Assembly (NCBI RefSeq): GCF_036038375.1
Contig: NZ_CP107935.1
Span: 1,550,001-1,614,000, forward strand
DNA from: Streptomyces sp. NBC_00414
GTDB lineage: Bacteria; Actinomycetota; Actinomycetes; Streptomycetales; Streptomycetaceae
Direction of reading: 5' to 3'
Length of the DNA: 64,000 nt
Shown here in pieces: positions 8,082-16,378 of the stretch. The notes below the pieces were generated by a model. It made no database searches. It worked only from the letters and a program-made list of their open reading frames with translations, and had not been told where the DNA came from. Positions within the stretch are counted from its first letter, which is position 1. Each line of letters starts with the position of its first letter. A program made the position numbers and the translations under genes.

Positions 8082-8464
8082 CTACGGGCGCCGGTCTGCT
8101 GGTGCCGTCGGGCAGGCAATCGCCGGGAACGCCGCCGTGTGTCCGCCCGCGGTGAACGTGATCGAGGCGGGGCGCTGGGCCCAGTAGGGGCAGACGTCGA
8201 TGAGGTGCTCGCCGTGCTCACCGATGAGGATGCGCAGCCACACCTCCGTGCTGGTGATGCTGGCGCGGTACGCGGTTAACTCCCACGGCTCGGTGTGAAC
8301 CCGCAGGTGTCGGCGTGGGCAATCACTGTGTCCGGGGCATCGGCCGTGGACATGCCCAGGGCAGTGCCGTCGTACACGAGCCGGATCCCGTCCTGCTCCA
8401 GGTCTCGTCGTCGGGGTGCCTGACGCAGGAGTTCGTTCAGGTCCCGGATCTTCAGTTGCACCAT
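8082..8464 (-). pseudogene. Small hypothetical protein gene split by a frameshift
   Basis: The first part starts at ATG 8464 (MVQLKIRDLNELLRQAPRRR) and stops at 8276 after about 62 residues. From about 8300 a second frame continues as well-behaved coding sequence (HTEPWELTAYRASITSTEVW, EHLIDVCPYWAQRPASITF) and ends at TAG 8082-8084 without any start codon of its own. Joining the two at a 1- or 2-base shift near 8298-8305 gives one protein of about 127 residues. Function unknown. A sequencing error at this point would give the same picture. Confidence 0.5.
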
Positions 8465-8530
8465 GGCCTCGTCCTCTCCCGACCGTGCTGTCGTGCCGAC
8501 GGAGGTCAGAAGATCAGTCGCTGGTTCCGC

Positions 8531-9150
8531 TCATGAGGGGCCCAGGCCGTACCACCAGTGATTGGTGAAGCGCTCCAGCGTCAGCTCGGCGTCGAGTTCC
8601 CTGTTCCACACCGCAGCAAGCCACACCGGGACCGTGTCCAGGCGCTCGCAGACCACGACGCTCTCGCGTTGATCAGTGAGGTAGCAGCGGCTCTCATCCG
8701 CGAACTTTCCGCCCGGCCCGTACTTTCCGTACAGGTCCCCGAGGCGTTCACGGTTGGCGTCGGCGAAGGCCTCCAACTGCCGTACGTAGCCCTCCTGCTG
8801 CTCGGCGCTGACACACTTCAGGACGACCGTGAGGATCTCTTCCGACAGGTCACGGTCGAAGCCGGTGTAGCCGGTCAGGGACACGAAGATCCTCTCGGCC
8901 ACCTCCAGCACCTGGTGCACCTGCTCCTCCCCCACGCTGTCGACTGGCGTGGGCAAGTGACGCGGAGTCCGGCTCGGCGTAGCCGACGGTGTCTCCAGGG
9001 CGGCCGCCGCCGCTTGGCCCTGGCGGACGGTGCGGTCGGCGATGTGGGCGAGGCTGCCGGCGATCGCCTCGACAGCGCGAAGCCAGCCCTCGTGGACCTG
9101 GTCGCTGCTGCCGGAGGGGGTCTGCGTGTCCAGCTCGATGACTTCGCCAT
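8531..9150 (-). pseudogene. Hypothetical protein with a damaged start
   Basis: The open frame runs from 9178 to the stop at 8531 and has strong coding character: VIELDTQTPSGSSDQVHEGW, LRAVEAIAGSLAHIADRTV, LEVAERIFVSLTGYTGFDRD and FTNHWWYGLGPS. It has no ATG or GTG near its beginning. An ATG at 9148-9150 would give M-A-E-V-I-E-L if a single base were restored, so a one-base deletion in codon 2 is the simplest explanation. The only in-frame alternatives (TTG 8956 or an internal GTG) lack a ribosome-binding site. The 19-bp inverted repeat at 9150-9168 begins right at this start. Function unknown. Confidence 0.5.
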
Positions 9151-9351
9151 GAGTAGCTGACGCTGTCGGAAATCTTGGTCACGACCAGGGGGCCGGGTGG
9201 TATCCGCCTGCGTCGTCGCCCGCAGGAAACAAGGTCCCCCGACAACGTCAGGACATTCCACTTGGACGACCTGAACTTCTCCAGCGGTCTCGACTCGCTA
9301 CTTCGGGCCAGTGACCGACGGCAACGCCTCGACGACAGCGTCAGCTACTCA
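9150..9351. repeat. 19-bp perfect inverted repeat enclosing 164 bp
   Basis: TGAGTAGCTGACGCTGTCG at 9150-9168 is the exact reverse complement of 9333-9351. The left arm touches the start of the damaged gene on the minus strand; the right arm ends three bases before the degenerate CRISPR repeat. The 164-bp interior contains no recognisable gene. The arrangement would allow inversion of the interior or reflect an old inverted duplication. Confidence 0.75.
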
Positions 9352-9354
9352 GCG

Positions 9355-9443
9355 GGTCCATCCCCGCGGGTGCGGGGTCGACGGCCAGGCACCGCGGGCA
9401 GAGGTGGCGCTCGACGGAGCATCCCCGCGGGTGCGGGGTCGAC
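9355..9443 (-). CRISPR. Two-repeat, one-spacer type I-E-like CRISPR remnant
   Basis: Two 28-bp repeats, at 9416-9443 and 9355-9382, sit exactly 61 bp apart with a 33-bp spacer at 9383-9415, the spacing of type I-E arrays. Read on the minus strand the repeat starts GTCGACCCCGCACCCG and ends GGGGATGCTCC, with the short internal palindrome CCCCGC/GCGGGG of Actinobacterial I-E repeats. The left copy differs near its 3' end (GGATGGACC), as terminal repeats do, so the leader should be to the right. No third repeat at the 61-bp step and no cas gene in the window. Confidence 0.75.
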
Positions 9444-9530
9444 ACTTGCTGAGCTGGGACTTTACCGGGCCGGGTAGCTGTTTTCATTCAGTTGTTTTCT
9501 CTCGGCATGAAGGAGCAACTCCCGACGACA
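9444..9530 (-). promoter_or_regulatory. Candidate CRISPR leader
   Basis: On the side away from the degenerate repeat the sequence turns AT-rich (9480-9510, with ATGAAAACAGCT on the minus strand) and ends in AAAGTCCCAGCTCAGC before the intact repeat. Position and composition fit a leader; no direct evidence of activity. Confidence 0.35.
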
Positions 9531-9831
9531 GCGATGACGAGCAGTGGGCGCCCTGGCACTTCGGCCCGCATCAACAAGCACCAGCGTGGAACAAACGAAA
9601 GGTCATTCACACAGGTCAGCAAGTTGAACCGGTCTATCGCAGCAGGTCACGGAACGCACCGGCCCCTTCCGGGACAACTCACCGCCTGCAGCCACGGCCA
9701 ATAGACGTCGCTATGAAGTAGCAACGTGCAGGGCGGTGTTGGCCACCGGTGCCACTGCCTGACCAGAAGTACGAACGGTCACCGCAGAGCCTGACCACTG
9801 GCTGACACCAGGCGACCGCCCCGAACGAAGC
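9531..9831. other. Intergenic stretch without a recognisable gene
   Basis: Frames here are short and have poor codon bias on both strands. GC is slightly lower than the core. I see no promoter, RNA gene or terminator that I can support. Confidence 0.4.
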
Positions 9832-9950
9832 AAGATCCGGACCATTTCCGGGCCAACGACTCCGGCAAGCTGCCCATGGCCACCAAATGCGCAGGTCAGC
9901 GATGCGTCACTGCTGTACCACCAGCAGACGAAGAATCTGCTGGCAGGTCT
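9832..9950. repeat. Dispersed structured repeat, copy 1 (conserved hairpin)
   Basis: AAGATCCGGACCAT (9832-9845) and CGGGCCAAC (9849-9857) recur with the same spacing at 17554-17579. About 80 bp on, GCTGTACCACCAG leads into the hairpin CCAGCAGA-CGAAGAA-TCTGCTGG (9921-9943). In copy 2 the stem reads CCAGTAG/CTACTGG with the same CGAAGAA loop, so a C-G pair has become T-A while pairing is kept. Also in this stretch, GCGCAGGTCAG occurs at 9889, 10137 and 10168. Confidence 0.6.
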
Positions 9951-10183
9951 CCACCTTCTCCGCCAATACCAGTCGCTCACCGTGCCTGAAACCCTGCCGC
10001 AGGCCAGCCGACTTCTCAGCACAGCCACTTCGCCAGCACGGCCAACTCTGGGGAGTCTGAGCGGTGCTGGGGAGCGCGTGGGGAGTATGGGCTGCATAAC
10101 GCGGGACGAACCTGAAAGACGCTGAAACAGGCATCGGCGCAGGTCAGAACCACGGACGTCCGTATAGGCGCAGGTCAGCGCCC

Positions 10184-10320
10184 TCAGGTAGGCAACTTCA
10201 TGACGTACGTACCGAGATCGTCGGCCTCGACGAGCCCCGGCAGCGAGCCACCCTCACGCAGGGGCGTGATGTAGGCGGGCCCGTCAACTCCGACAGTTCG
10301 GACGTCGCGGCGTGCTCAAG
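10184..10320 (-). pseudogene. HipA-like kinase, N-terminal fragment
   Basis: The minus strand reads YITPLREGGSLPGLVEADDL followed by GTYVMKLPT and a stop. This is the characteristic beginning of the short HipA-like kinases common in Streptomyces, where LREGGSLPGLVEADD-GTYV is followed by a phosphate-binding FRGAGQG segment. Here the sequence diverges right after YVMK and ends. The upstream side has a TGA and no start codon. It is a fragment of about 45 residues left by deletion. Confidence 0.5.
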
Positions 10321-10326
10321 GGCCAC

Positions 10327-10766
10327 CACTGGCCTGCCCCTGGGCAGGCGCCCCACATACTGGAGCGGCCGAGGGGCCGGGAGCACATGTCCGAGCCGAG
10401 CGAGGGCGGGACGGCGGTCCCGGCACGATGCACAACAACGTCCTGACGGCGGTGGCCGAGGGATGCGTCCCGCAGGCCCAGGTCCACGTCCGGGCGGGCG
10501 TTCCAGCCGGGACCGGGCGGTGGGAGCGAGAAGCAGGCCAAGGCCGGGCGAGCCGCCGATAACAGGCGGCCACCTCGGGGCGACGGTGACCCTCCCGGAC
10601 TCGGTGCCGCGCCGCTGCTCCTATGACCCGGGGCCGGACTCCTGCGCGCCGATTGGCCGGCTAATCCACGCGAACACCGCGTGGCATCCATGCCAGCGAT
10701 CGTGATGGACATGGCGTTCTTGCCCGAGGACGGGCGGCGGCCTCGAAGCGTGGTCGTGACGCGCCG
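10327..10766. other. Non-coding or fully decayed stretch
   Basis: About 440 bp between the HipA-like fragment and the MFS fragment. All frames are short and have irregular codon bias. Nothing recognisable. Confidence 0.4.
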
Positions 10767-11866
10767 TCACCGGGTTTTGCTCACCGGGGCGATCGCCATG
10801 GCGCTCAGGAGTGCCGACGCGCCGGCCACGGCGTAGAGGAAGGCGTAGGAGTCGCTGCCGATGTAGAGGATCACAGGAGCGATGGCGGGTGCCAGAGAGG
10901 TGGGCAGGTTGTTCGCGATGTTGAAGACGCCGAGGTCCTTCGCCGTGTTGTCCTGGTCGGGCAGTACGGCGGTGACCAGGGCCAGTTCGACGGAGGTGTA
11001 GGCACCCAGCCCGAGGCCGCCGACGGCCGCGCCGACGAGGAAAAGGGTGAGGTCGCTCGCGACGGTGACGAGGAAGAGGGAGAGAGCGAAGAGGACGGCC
11101 GCGATGATGACGAACTGCTTGCGGCGGCCCGTGGCGTCCGAGATCTTGCCGCCCACCACGCTCGATATCGCCGCGAAGACGGCGAGGACCAGTGTGCCCA
11201 GGAACACCTGGTGCGGTACGTCCTGCTTGTCCGAGCCCAGATGGTTGATCAGGTAGAACGTCAGATAGGTGTTGAGTATCGCCACGGCGAACGAGAACAG
11301 GAACCGGCTTCCCCACGCCCAGGCGAAGTCCGGGTTGCGGCGCGGGTTGAAGGTGAACGTGCTGACCAGGTCCTTCACCGAGAACGCGGTCTGGGGGGCG
11401 GCCTTGTCCAGCCGTCGATCGGGGAGCACCGCGGTGAACGCGAGGATCGCCATGCCGCCGACCACGGGGGGAAGCAGGAACATGAGGAAGAAGTTGGGGT
11501 CTACGAGTTGCACCAGGAAGGTGCCGAGGACGAGTCCAAGCGGCCCTCCGACTCCCAGCAGTCCCGATACGGTTCCGCGCTGCTCCGGCGGGACCCGGTC
11601 GGCGAGTACCGCCGTCAAGACCGCGCCTGCGGCGTTGAGGAACAGCTGCGACAGGCAGAAGCCCACCAGCAGGATCGGGACGTTCGGCGCGAGCGCCATG
11701 ACCAGTGCACTGACGAGTCCGCCCGAGACCCCCACGATCATCCAGGGGCGGCGCATCCCGATGCGCGCGGTGGTGCGGTCGCTGATCTTGCCCCACGCGG
11801 GGGCGGCGACCATTCCGACCAGGGCGCCTGCGCCGACGACGAGACCGAGCGAACCGCCTCAGGATG
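10767..11866 (-). pseudogene. MFS transporter lacking its N-terminal part
   Basis: From about 11866 the frame reads GGSLGLVVGAGALVGMVAAP and continues through WGKISDRTTARIGMRRPWMI (the typical MFS loop 2-3 motif) and some ten membrane segments to the stop at 10767. A complete MFS protein of this type has about 60-80 more residues with one to two membrane segments before this point; here a TGA and the ATPase gene fragment replace them. An internal ATG at 11813 exists but would give a protein without the first helices. The likely cause is a deletion that joined this gene to the OLD-type gene upstream. Confidence 0.8.
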
Positions 11867-12552
11867 GACAGCAGACGTCCGAACGTCGCTGTGGAACTGG
11901 TCTTGAGGTCGTCGTTGAGTTCCTTGACTGCCGGAATGTAGATCGGCTCCGGCAGCAGGGGGGCCACCGACTTGTCCAAGCCGGTCATCAGCGAGTCGTC
12001 GCCCGTGGTGTACTCATGGGGTTCAAGAGCCGCGACACAGTCAGCCCATTCTCGCTTCACCGCAGCGCGGTTGATCTTGCCCGACAGTTTGGTGAAGATC
12101 TCCGGATAGGTGTGCTGGACGTTCGCCTCAAGCTCCTCGGTCGAGATCTTGGGCCTGAGAACCGCCTCCAAGGCCCCCTTCCTGAAGCGCTGGTCGCTCG
12201 GCACCTTCCGAACTACCCACATCTCGCCCTTGCCCGCCCCATGGTACGTCCGCGCCAGGGTCAGACGTCCGTCCGCAACCGCAGGCTCGATGCGTGAACG
12301 GTGACCTTCCTCCAGGCGCTGCAGATCTGTCGCGCCGATGCCGGCGAAGGTGAGCTGGATACGGATGGGACGCGCCGGGTTCAGGAAGTCGGTGGCGATT
12401 GCGGCGCTTGAGCGGAGGAACATGTTCAGCGCCTGGAACACGGACGACTTCCCCGCGTTGTTCTCACCGATAAGGCAGCCGAATCGGGAAAACGACATGT
12501 CCACGTGGTCCAGTCCACGGAAGTTGTCGATCCTGATGTGTTCGAGACGCAT
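11867..12552 (-). pseudogene. OLD-family ATP-dependent nuclease, N-terminal fragment
   Basis: Starts at ATG 12552 (MRLEHIRIDNFRGLDHVDMS), the standard opening of OLD/RecF-like AAA ATPases. The Walker A loop is GENNAGKSS at residues 29-37. About 230 residues are kept, up to TATFGRLLSILR, then the sequence changes abruptly into an MFS gene in a different frame; translation would run on as arginine-rich nonsense for some 400 residues. The Walker B half, the ABC signature and the Toprim nuclease domain are all missing. OLD proteins act in phage defence and DNA processing; this one cannot. Confidence 0.85.
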
Positions 12553-12859
12553 GGTGCTCCAGGGGATGCGTAAGCCGAGGGAGCATCCTAGAGGGCCATG
12601 TGACTTCGCCTCCGCGACCGACCAACGCTGAGGGCACCATCAGCATCACGCCAAGGCCAAGATTTTCGGGTCACGTGGCCGACAACACCGCTCCGCTTGA
12701 GCACCGTTGGTGCACGACGGATCCCCACGAGCGGATCAGTCACTCCCGCGGCGTGCGGACACACATGGTCGTTGGCCACGTCTACGACCTCGCCCATAAG
12801 AATCACCCGAAAGAGTGACCGTGGATCTGCCCCCTTCCGATGTTCTACGCCTTGTCAGT
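12553..12859. other. Intergenic stretch with a 17-bp sequence repeated at 15729
   Basis: No gene is supported here. TGACCGTGGATCTGCCC at 12816-12832 recurs with one change at 15729-15745 in the same direction. It lies next to the ISL3 fragment and may be part of a mobile-element end. Confidence 0.35.
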
Positions 12860-13134
12860 ACCAAGGCCGTCCGGCAGCCACGCGTGGGACACACCAGACG
12901 CCGAACCCGCACACGGACCACCACCCGCCTCCCGTCCACCGACACATCGGCCACCGTCCGCAGATGAAAGCCATGCACCCGCCCGGACGGTGCTCCGCAA
13001 CCCGGACACGGCACCGGACCCTCAGGCGTCCGCGCCCGTACCGAAATCCGCTCGCTCTCATCCGTCACGTCCTCGATGACCAGCGGCAACAGTCCCGGAA
13101 ACACCACATCTATAAGCTCGTTGGCATTCCGCAC
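12860..13134 (-). pseudogene. ISL3-family transposase, N-terminal fragment
   Basis: From ATG 13134 the frame reads VFPGLLPLVIEDVTDESERI, SVRARTPEGPVPCPGCGAPS and VRVRRLVCPTRGC. These are the N-terminal zinc-ribbon (CPxC...CPxxxC) and the flanking DNA-binding part of ISL3-type transposases. Similarity ends after CPTRGC; the normal follow-on region and the whole DDE domain (more than 300 residues) are gone. The fragment faces and truncates the hypothetical gene beginning at 13145. Confidence 0.75.
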
Positions 13135-13144
13135 ATCACGTCAA

Positions 13145-13634
13145 CGATGAACCAGCACTCTCGGTCACCACCGAATGTGAGACAGGGCCGCAGACGTTCG
13201 GCGAAAGCCTGAACCAGAAGCTGGGCAAGGCCATCGGGAAGCAGATCCCGAACACCGCGAAGCTCATCCGGGAGCGGCACCCGAAGTTCGCCCACATCCC
13301 CCACGACCGGCCGATGTTCGGCATCGTGATGACGATGGAGCCGTACCACCTGGTCAACACCCCCGAGTTCCGGCACGTCCTGCCGACCTCGGACGTACCG
13401 ACGGTCGTGGCCTCGGCAAGCGAACTGGAGGACGCGGTCGTCGCGACGGCCCCCACACTGGAGGAGTCGGTCCTGGCCCGGATCGAGCAGCCACCGCCCG
13501 CCGGATGGTCTCTGCGGGCCCTCGCCGACGGACGGCCCGTCATCAATCCGATCCTGGACGAGGCGTGGGCGCTCTACCCCTGGGGCGCGGAACCCGCCAC
13601 GCCCCAGGACACCGGGGCTTCAGCAGAGTCCTGA
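13145..13634 (+). pseudogene. C-terminal fragment of a hypothetical protein
   Basis: The frame is coding-like from the ISL3 fragment to the stop at 13632-13634: TFGESLNQKLGKAIGKQIPN, RERHPKFAHIPHDRPMFGIV, EDAVVATAPTLEESVLARI, VINPILDEAWALYPWG. An ATG at 13314 would give a 106-residue product, but good coding sequence continues well upstream without a start, so the front was lost when the ISL3 sequence arrived. The family is not recognised; conserved Trp/Tyr-rich end suggests an enzyme or nuclease-like globular tail but no motif decides. Confidence 0.5.
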
Positions 13635-13960
13635 CCGGGAGCCCCGACGGGCCCCGGGCGTGCGACATAAGCGCGACACCGCCCCACAATGCTGACGACA
13701 ACGGCTGGAGAGGGGCGATGGCGAGGGACAGCTACCGGGACCTGCGGTGTCCCGCCTACACCGGGCGGCCACTGCGGGAGGAGCTCGGCGTCTGTCTACG
13801 GCTTCGACGCGGTCGCCAGCGCCGACCGGACCCGCCGGGACTACCTCCACGTCGCCGACCACGTCCTCGATCGAGTTCATCACACGTCGTGCCGTACGCA
13901 CGGGCGACGATCCGTCAGGAAGGGGGAACCGGCCACCCGTGGCGGTGAGCGCTCTGGCGG
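13635..13960. other. Region without a supported gene
   Basis: About 325 bp. Several frames are open on both strands but none has convincing sequence; the piece DYLHVADHVLDRVHH in one plus-strand frame is the most protein-like and may be a remnant. Confidence 0.35.
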
Positions 13961-14485
13961 GTGCGCGGCCGTCACCAGTACGTTCCCCGTGGCCTGTTGA
14001 CCGAAGGGGAGACGACGAGCGGGCGAGGCACGCTGCGGGCGCTGCGGATCGCGATGTCGGTGCTGATCGTGGCCGTCGTGCCGCTGTACGTGGGCTGGCT
14101 GGTGCGGGTCAGCTACCTGACCGGGCAGCACCGACTGCCCACCGGCGACGTCATCCGGTGGGCGCTGCCGACGCTGGTTCCGGCGATCGCCGTGGTGTTG
14201 CGTGTGGTGGCCGGGCAGATGTGGTGGGTCAGCGTGGTTTCGCGCACGGCGTCCCCGCTGCGGGAGCGGTGGTCCGTCACGGTGCTGCTGTTCATCGCCG
14301 CGGTGTCGGTGTTCTGCGGCGTCGCGGCCATCGACGACCCCAACGTGTACTTCGGGCTGCTGAGCCTCGTGATCACCGGACTGGGCATGACCGGTCTGTT
14401 CTTCCTCCCGGCTGAGCTCTCCCACGAGCTGCCGGACGTCGTCCGCCGACGTTCCGCTGGCTCTTCCGACGACCCGGCGTCGTAA
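13961..14485 (+). CDS. Four-helix membrane protein of unknown function
   Basis: 174 residues from GTG 13961 (GGCGG upstream); a TTG at 14000-14002 region is an alternative that removes an unremarkable 13-residue lead. Four membrane segments can be seen: IAMSVLIVAVVPLYVGWLV, IRWALPTLVPAIAVVLRVVA, WSVTVLLFIAAVSVFCGVAA and YFGLLSLVITGLGMTGLFFL, followed by a charged cytoplasmic tail. No family recognised. Followed by a second membrane-anchored hypothetical gene in the same direction. Confidence 0.55.
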   Translation: MRGRHQYVPRGLLTEGETTSGRGTLRALRIAMSVLIVAVVPLYVGWLVRVSYLTGQHRLPTGDVIRWALPTLVPAIAVVLRVVAGQMWWVSVVSRTASPLRERWSVTVLLFIAAVSVFCGVAAIDDPNVYFGLLSLVITGLGMTGLFFLPAELSHELPDVVRRRSAGSSDDPAS

Positions 14486-14665
14486 CCGGGCACGCCACCG
14501 AGGCGTTGGACACGCAGTCGCATGGCGGTCATCTGCACGGTCCACGAATGCGTATTCGAAATCCTGTGCTGGTGCGTTCACCTGCGGCAACAAGCGCGTC
14601 CAGGTTGTGTGTCAGACAGGCAACGAGGACGGTGTACCGGAGCCGGTGCGCGACAGCCTGCGGCC

Positions 14666-15265
14666 ATGGACAAGTTGATCGAGCTGGCCAGCACGCTTGC
14701 ATCCGGGGCGGTTATCGCCGTCCTCGCGGCGTGGCTGACCAACCGCTCCCGCAACCGCCAGGACCAGCAGGTCGAGATCGGGACGCTGCGGGTACATGCT
14801 GACGCGATGACGGTGGCTGTGGTGGAACTGCAGGCTGCGGCTACCGCCAACCGTCTGCTGTGGGAGGGGCCGGCCGAACGCGCGCGGTCGTTCTTTCTGG
14901 CCGCGATGGCCTCAGCCGGAGGCTTCGCCATGGCCCGGATCGCCGGTGGAACGGACGTGCAGTGCACCCAGGTGGGTTTCGGATGCGCGGCCGAACTACT
15001 GAGCCGGGACCGACTCGCCAGCAAGCAGAACATCGCCGCCGTACGTGAGCCGCTCACTCGGGCCGCCACCGCAGCCGCCCCACTCATGCGGTGTTCCGAC
15101 CCGGCCGTCGCGACAGCCACCGAGCAACTGCTGAACGCTCTGTCGGACGTGGAGGACACCGCGCGTCTGGAGCCTGCCATGGAAGCATTCGGCCGGGCCG
15201 TCAACGCGGCCACCGCGCCGCAGCTGTCGTGGTGGGCACGCCACAGTGCCGCACACACGACCTGA
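14666..15265 (+). CDS. Hypothetical membrane-anchored protein
   Basis: 199 residues from ATG 14666 (MDKLIELASTLASGAVIAVL). One N-terminal membrane helix (GAVIAVLAAWLT) is followed by a positively charged turn and an alanine-rich helical domain of about 165 residues (VHADAMTVAVVELQAAATAN; EQLLNALSDVEDTARLEPAM). The layout is like many Streptomyces island proteins with a single anchor and a cytoplasmic helical bundle. No motif indicates an activity. I reject an upstream start at 14522 because its added sequence is not protein-like. Confidence 0.6.
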   Translation: MDKLIELASTLASGAVIAVLAAWLTNRSRNRQDQQVEIGTLRVHADAMTVAVVELQAAATANRLLWEGPAERARSFFLAAMASAGGFAMARIAGGTDVQCTQVGFGCAAELLSRDRLASKQNIAAVREPLTRAATAAAPLMRCSDPAVATATEQLLNALSDVEDTARLEPAMEAFGRAVNAATAPQLSWWARHSAAHTT

Positions 15266-15345
15266 CGCAGGAGTTCGTCGAGGTTGAGGCGTGCGAGCGG
15301 GCGCTGGACCGCTGTGTGTCAGTGAGGCTCGATAGCCTCTGCGGT

Positions 15346-15699
15346 ATGGGAACTTACGATGACAAGTCGCGTGACTACGACCGTCGCGCGGGCCAGGCGC
15401 TGGTCGCCTTTTACAAACTGGTCGAGGCTGGTGGCGGGCATGCCGGGGAAGCGGTCGCGCCTGCATACCGCGACCTGCTGGATGCGGCTGAGTCCACGTT
15501 CCGAGCGGGTGTTGAGGCGGGTGACCTGGAGAAGGTGAAGGCCAGCTGGAACGACCTCGTTGACGTGGCTGCACACATTGCGCACGCCAACGCCCGAGTT
15601 GGGATGGTGCTGCTGGCGACAGCGGTGAATCATCTGGAGGAGGCCCCGGAGGAGGTCATCGCCAAGGTCATGGTGGAAGTGGAGAAGAATAGTTCCTGA
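15346..15699 (+). CDS. Small helical hypothetical protein
   Basis: 117 residues from ATG 15346 (MGTYDDKSRDYDRRAGQALV). Almost entirely predicted helical and acidic: GEAVAPAYRDLLDAAESTFR, AGDLEKVKASWNDLVDVAAH, NHLEEAPEEVIAKVMVEVEK. No cysteine cluster, membrane segment or catalytic motif. No clear ribosome-binding site. It ends 61 bp before a strong bidirectional terminator shared with the tpg remnant. Function unknown. Confidence 0.6.
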   Translation: MGTYDDKSRDYDRRAGQALVAFYKLVEAGGGHAGEAVAPAYRDLLDAAESTFRAGVEAGDLEKVKASWNDLVDVAAHIAHANARVGMVLLATAVNHLEEAPEEVIAKVMVEVEKNSS

Positions 15700-15759
15700 C
15701 CCCCGGAGACGACAGAGCCCATCAGCCATGACTGTGGATCTGCCCTCGCAGGATGTCTA

Positions 15760-15802
15760 AACGCCGCGTCCCTGGCAGCTTCAATGTCAGGAACGCGGCG
15801 TT
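15760..15802. terminator. Bidirectional terminator between convergent genes
   Basis: Stem AACGCCGCGT (15760-15769) pairs with ACGCGGCGTT (15793-15802), extended inward by CCTG/CAGG. It lies between the stop of the 117-residue gene (15699) and the stop of the tpg remnant (15819), and can serve both strands. Confidence 0.7.
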
Positions 15803-15818
15803 CGTGCTGGAGCCCGAC

Positions 15819-16375
15819 CTACAACTCGATGTCGATGCATTCGACGTCGGTGAACTCCACGCCCAGGCCGTGGGCGCGGCGGTTGTTGTCGCGGAAGTAC
15901 ATCTGGGCGAGGCCGTCGGCGGCGATCTGCTGGAGCTGTTGTTCGGTAGCGCCCTGTTCGCGGGCGGTAAACAGGCGGTCCGCGAAGACGGGCGGCAGGG
16001 CCTGGGTGATGTCGCGGATCCGGGCGTCGTCGGTGGTGCCCGGTTCGGCGGTGAACCCGAACCGGGCGCGGGTCGAGACGACCAGGCCGTCCGAGGCGGC
16101 CGCCTTCTTCCGCGCCTTCGCCCGGACTTGCGGCTGCCACCGCTTCTTGACCTCACGCTCGATGCGCTCCCGCAGGTCCCGGCGGGGCCGCTTGAACCTG
16201 CCCGCCACGTACCGCTCCACCGTGCGCTGGGAGATCCCGAGGGCCTGCGCGGCGGCCTTGGTGCCCTTGAGCTGCTTGACCAGATATTTCACCTGGGCCT
16301 GGGTGCTTTGTGGGATGCGGCGGGTGAACGCCCCCTCCAGCGCGCGGTCCAGACTGTCCCGAGCGAGTCGGCCAT
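15819..16375 (-). pseudogene. tpg: Telomere terminal protein Tpg, frameshifted near the start
   Basis: Tpg is the protein covalently attached to the 5' ends of Streptomyces linear replicons that primes end-patching. Diagnostic segments are present: STQAQVKYLVKQLKGTKAAA, the helix-turn-helix LGISQRTVERYVAGRFKRP, KKRWQPQVRAKARKKAAA, STRARFGFTAEPGTTDD, and the ending VEFTDVECIDIEL. Length (about 185 residues) is normal. ATG 16375 lies directly after the tap stop (TAACCCATGG), the standard tap-tpg layout, but its frame fails after about six codons (M-A-D-S-L-G) and the Tpg frame (DSLDRALEGAF) takes over; no in-frame start exists for the latter. One base appears to be missing. Inactive unless this is a sequence error. 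Confidence 0.85.
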
Positions 16376-16378
16376 GGG

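Noticed and set aside
9880..10180. GCGCAGGTCAG repeats as a second CRISPR array
   Set aside because: Spacing is irregular (248 and 31 bp), the unit is only 11 bp and no palindromic repeat follows.
10621..12552. A single 643-residue protein combining an ATPase and an arginine-rich domain
   Set aside because: Only the first ~230 residues are OLD-like; the rest is a wrong-frame reading of an MFS gene after a deletion joint.
12600..12818. A 72-residue plus-strand protein ending HVYDLAHKNHPKE
   Set aside because: Partly protein-like but has no ribosome-binding site and lies between fragments of two other genes; not supported.
13620..13960. Small gene with the piece DYLHVADHVLDRVHH
   Set aside because: No start with a ribosome-binding site and the surrounding sequence is poor; kept only as a possible remnant.
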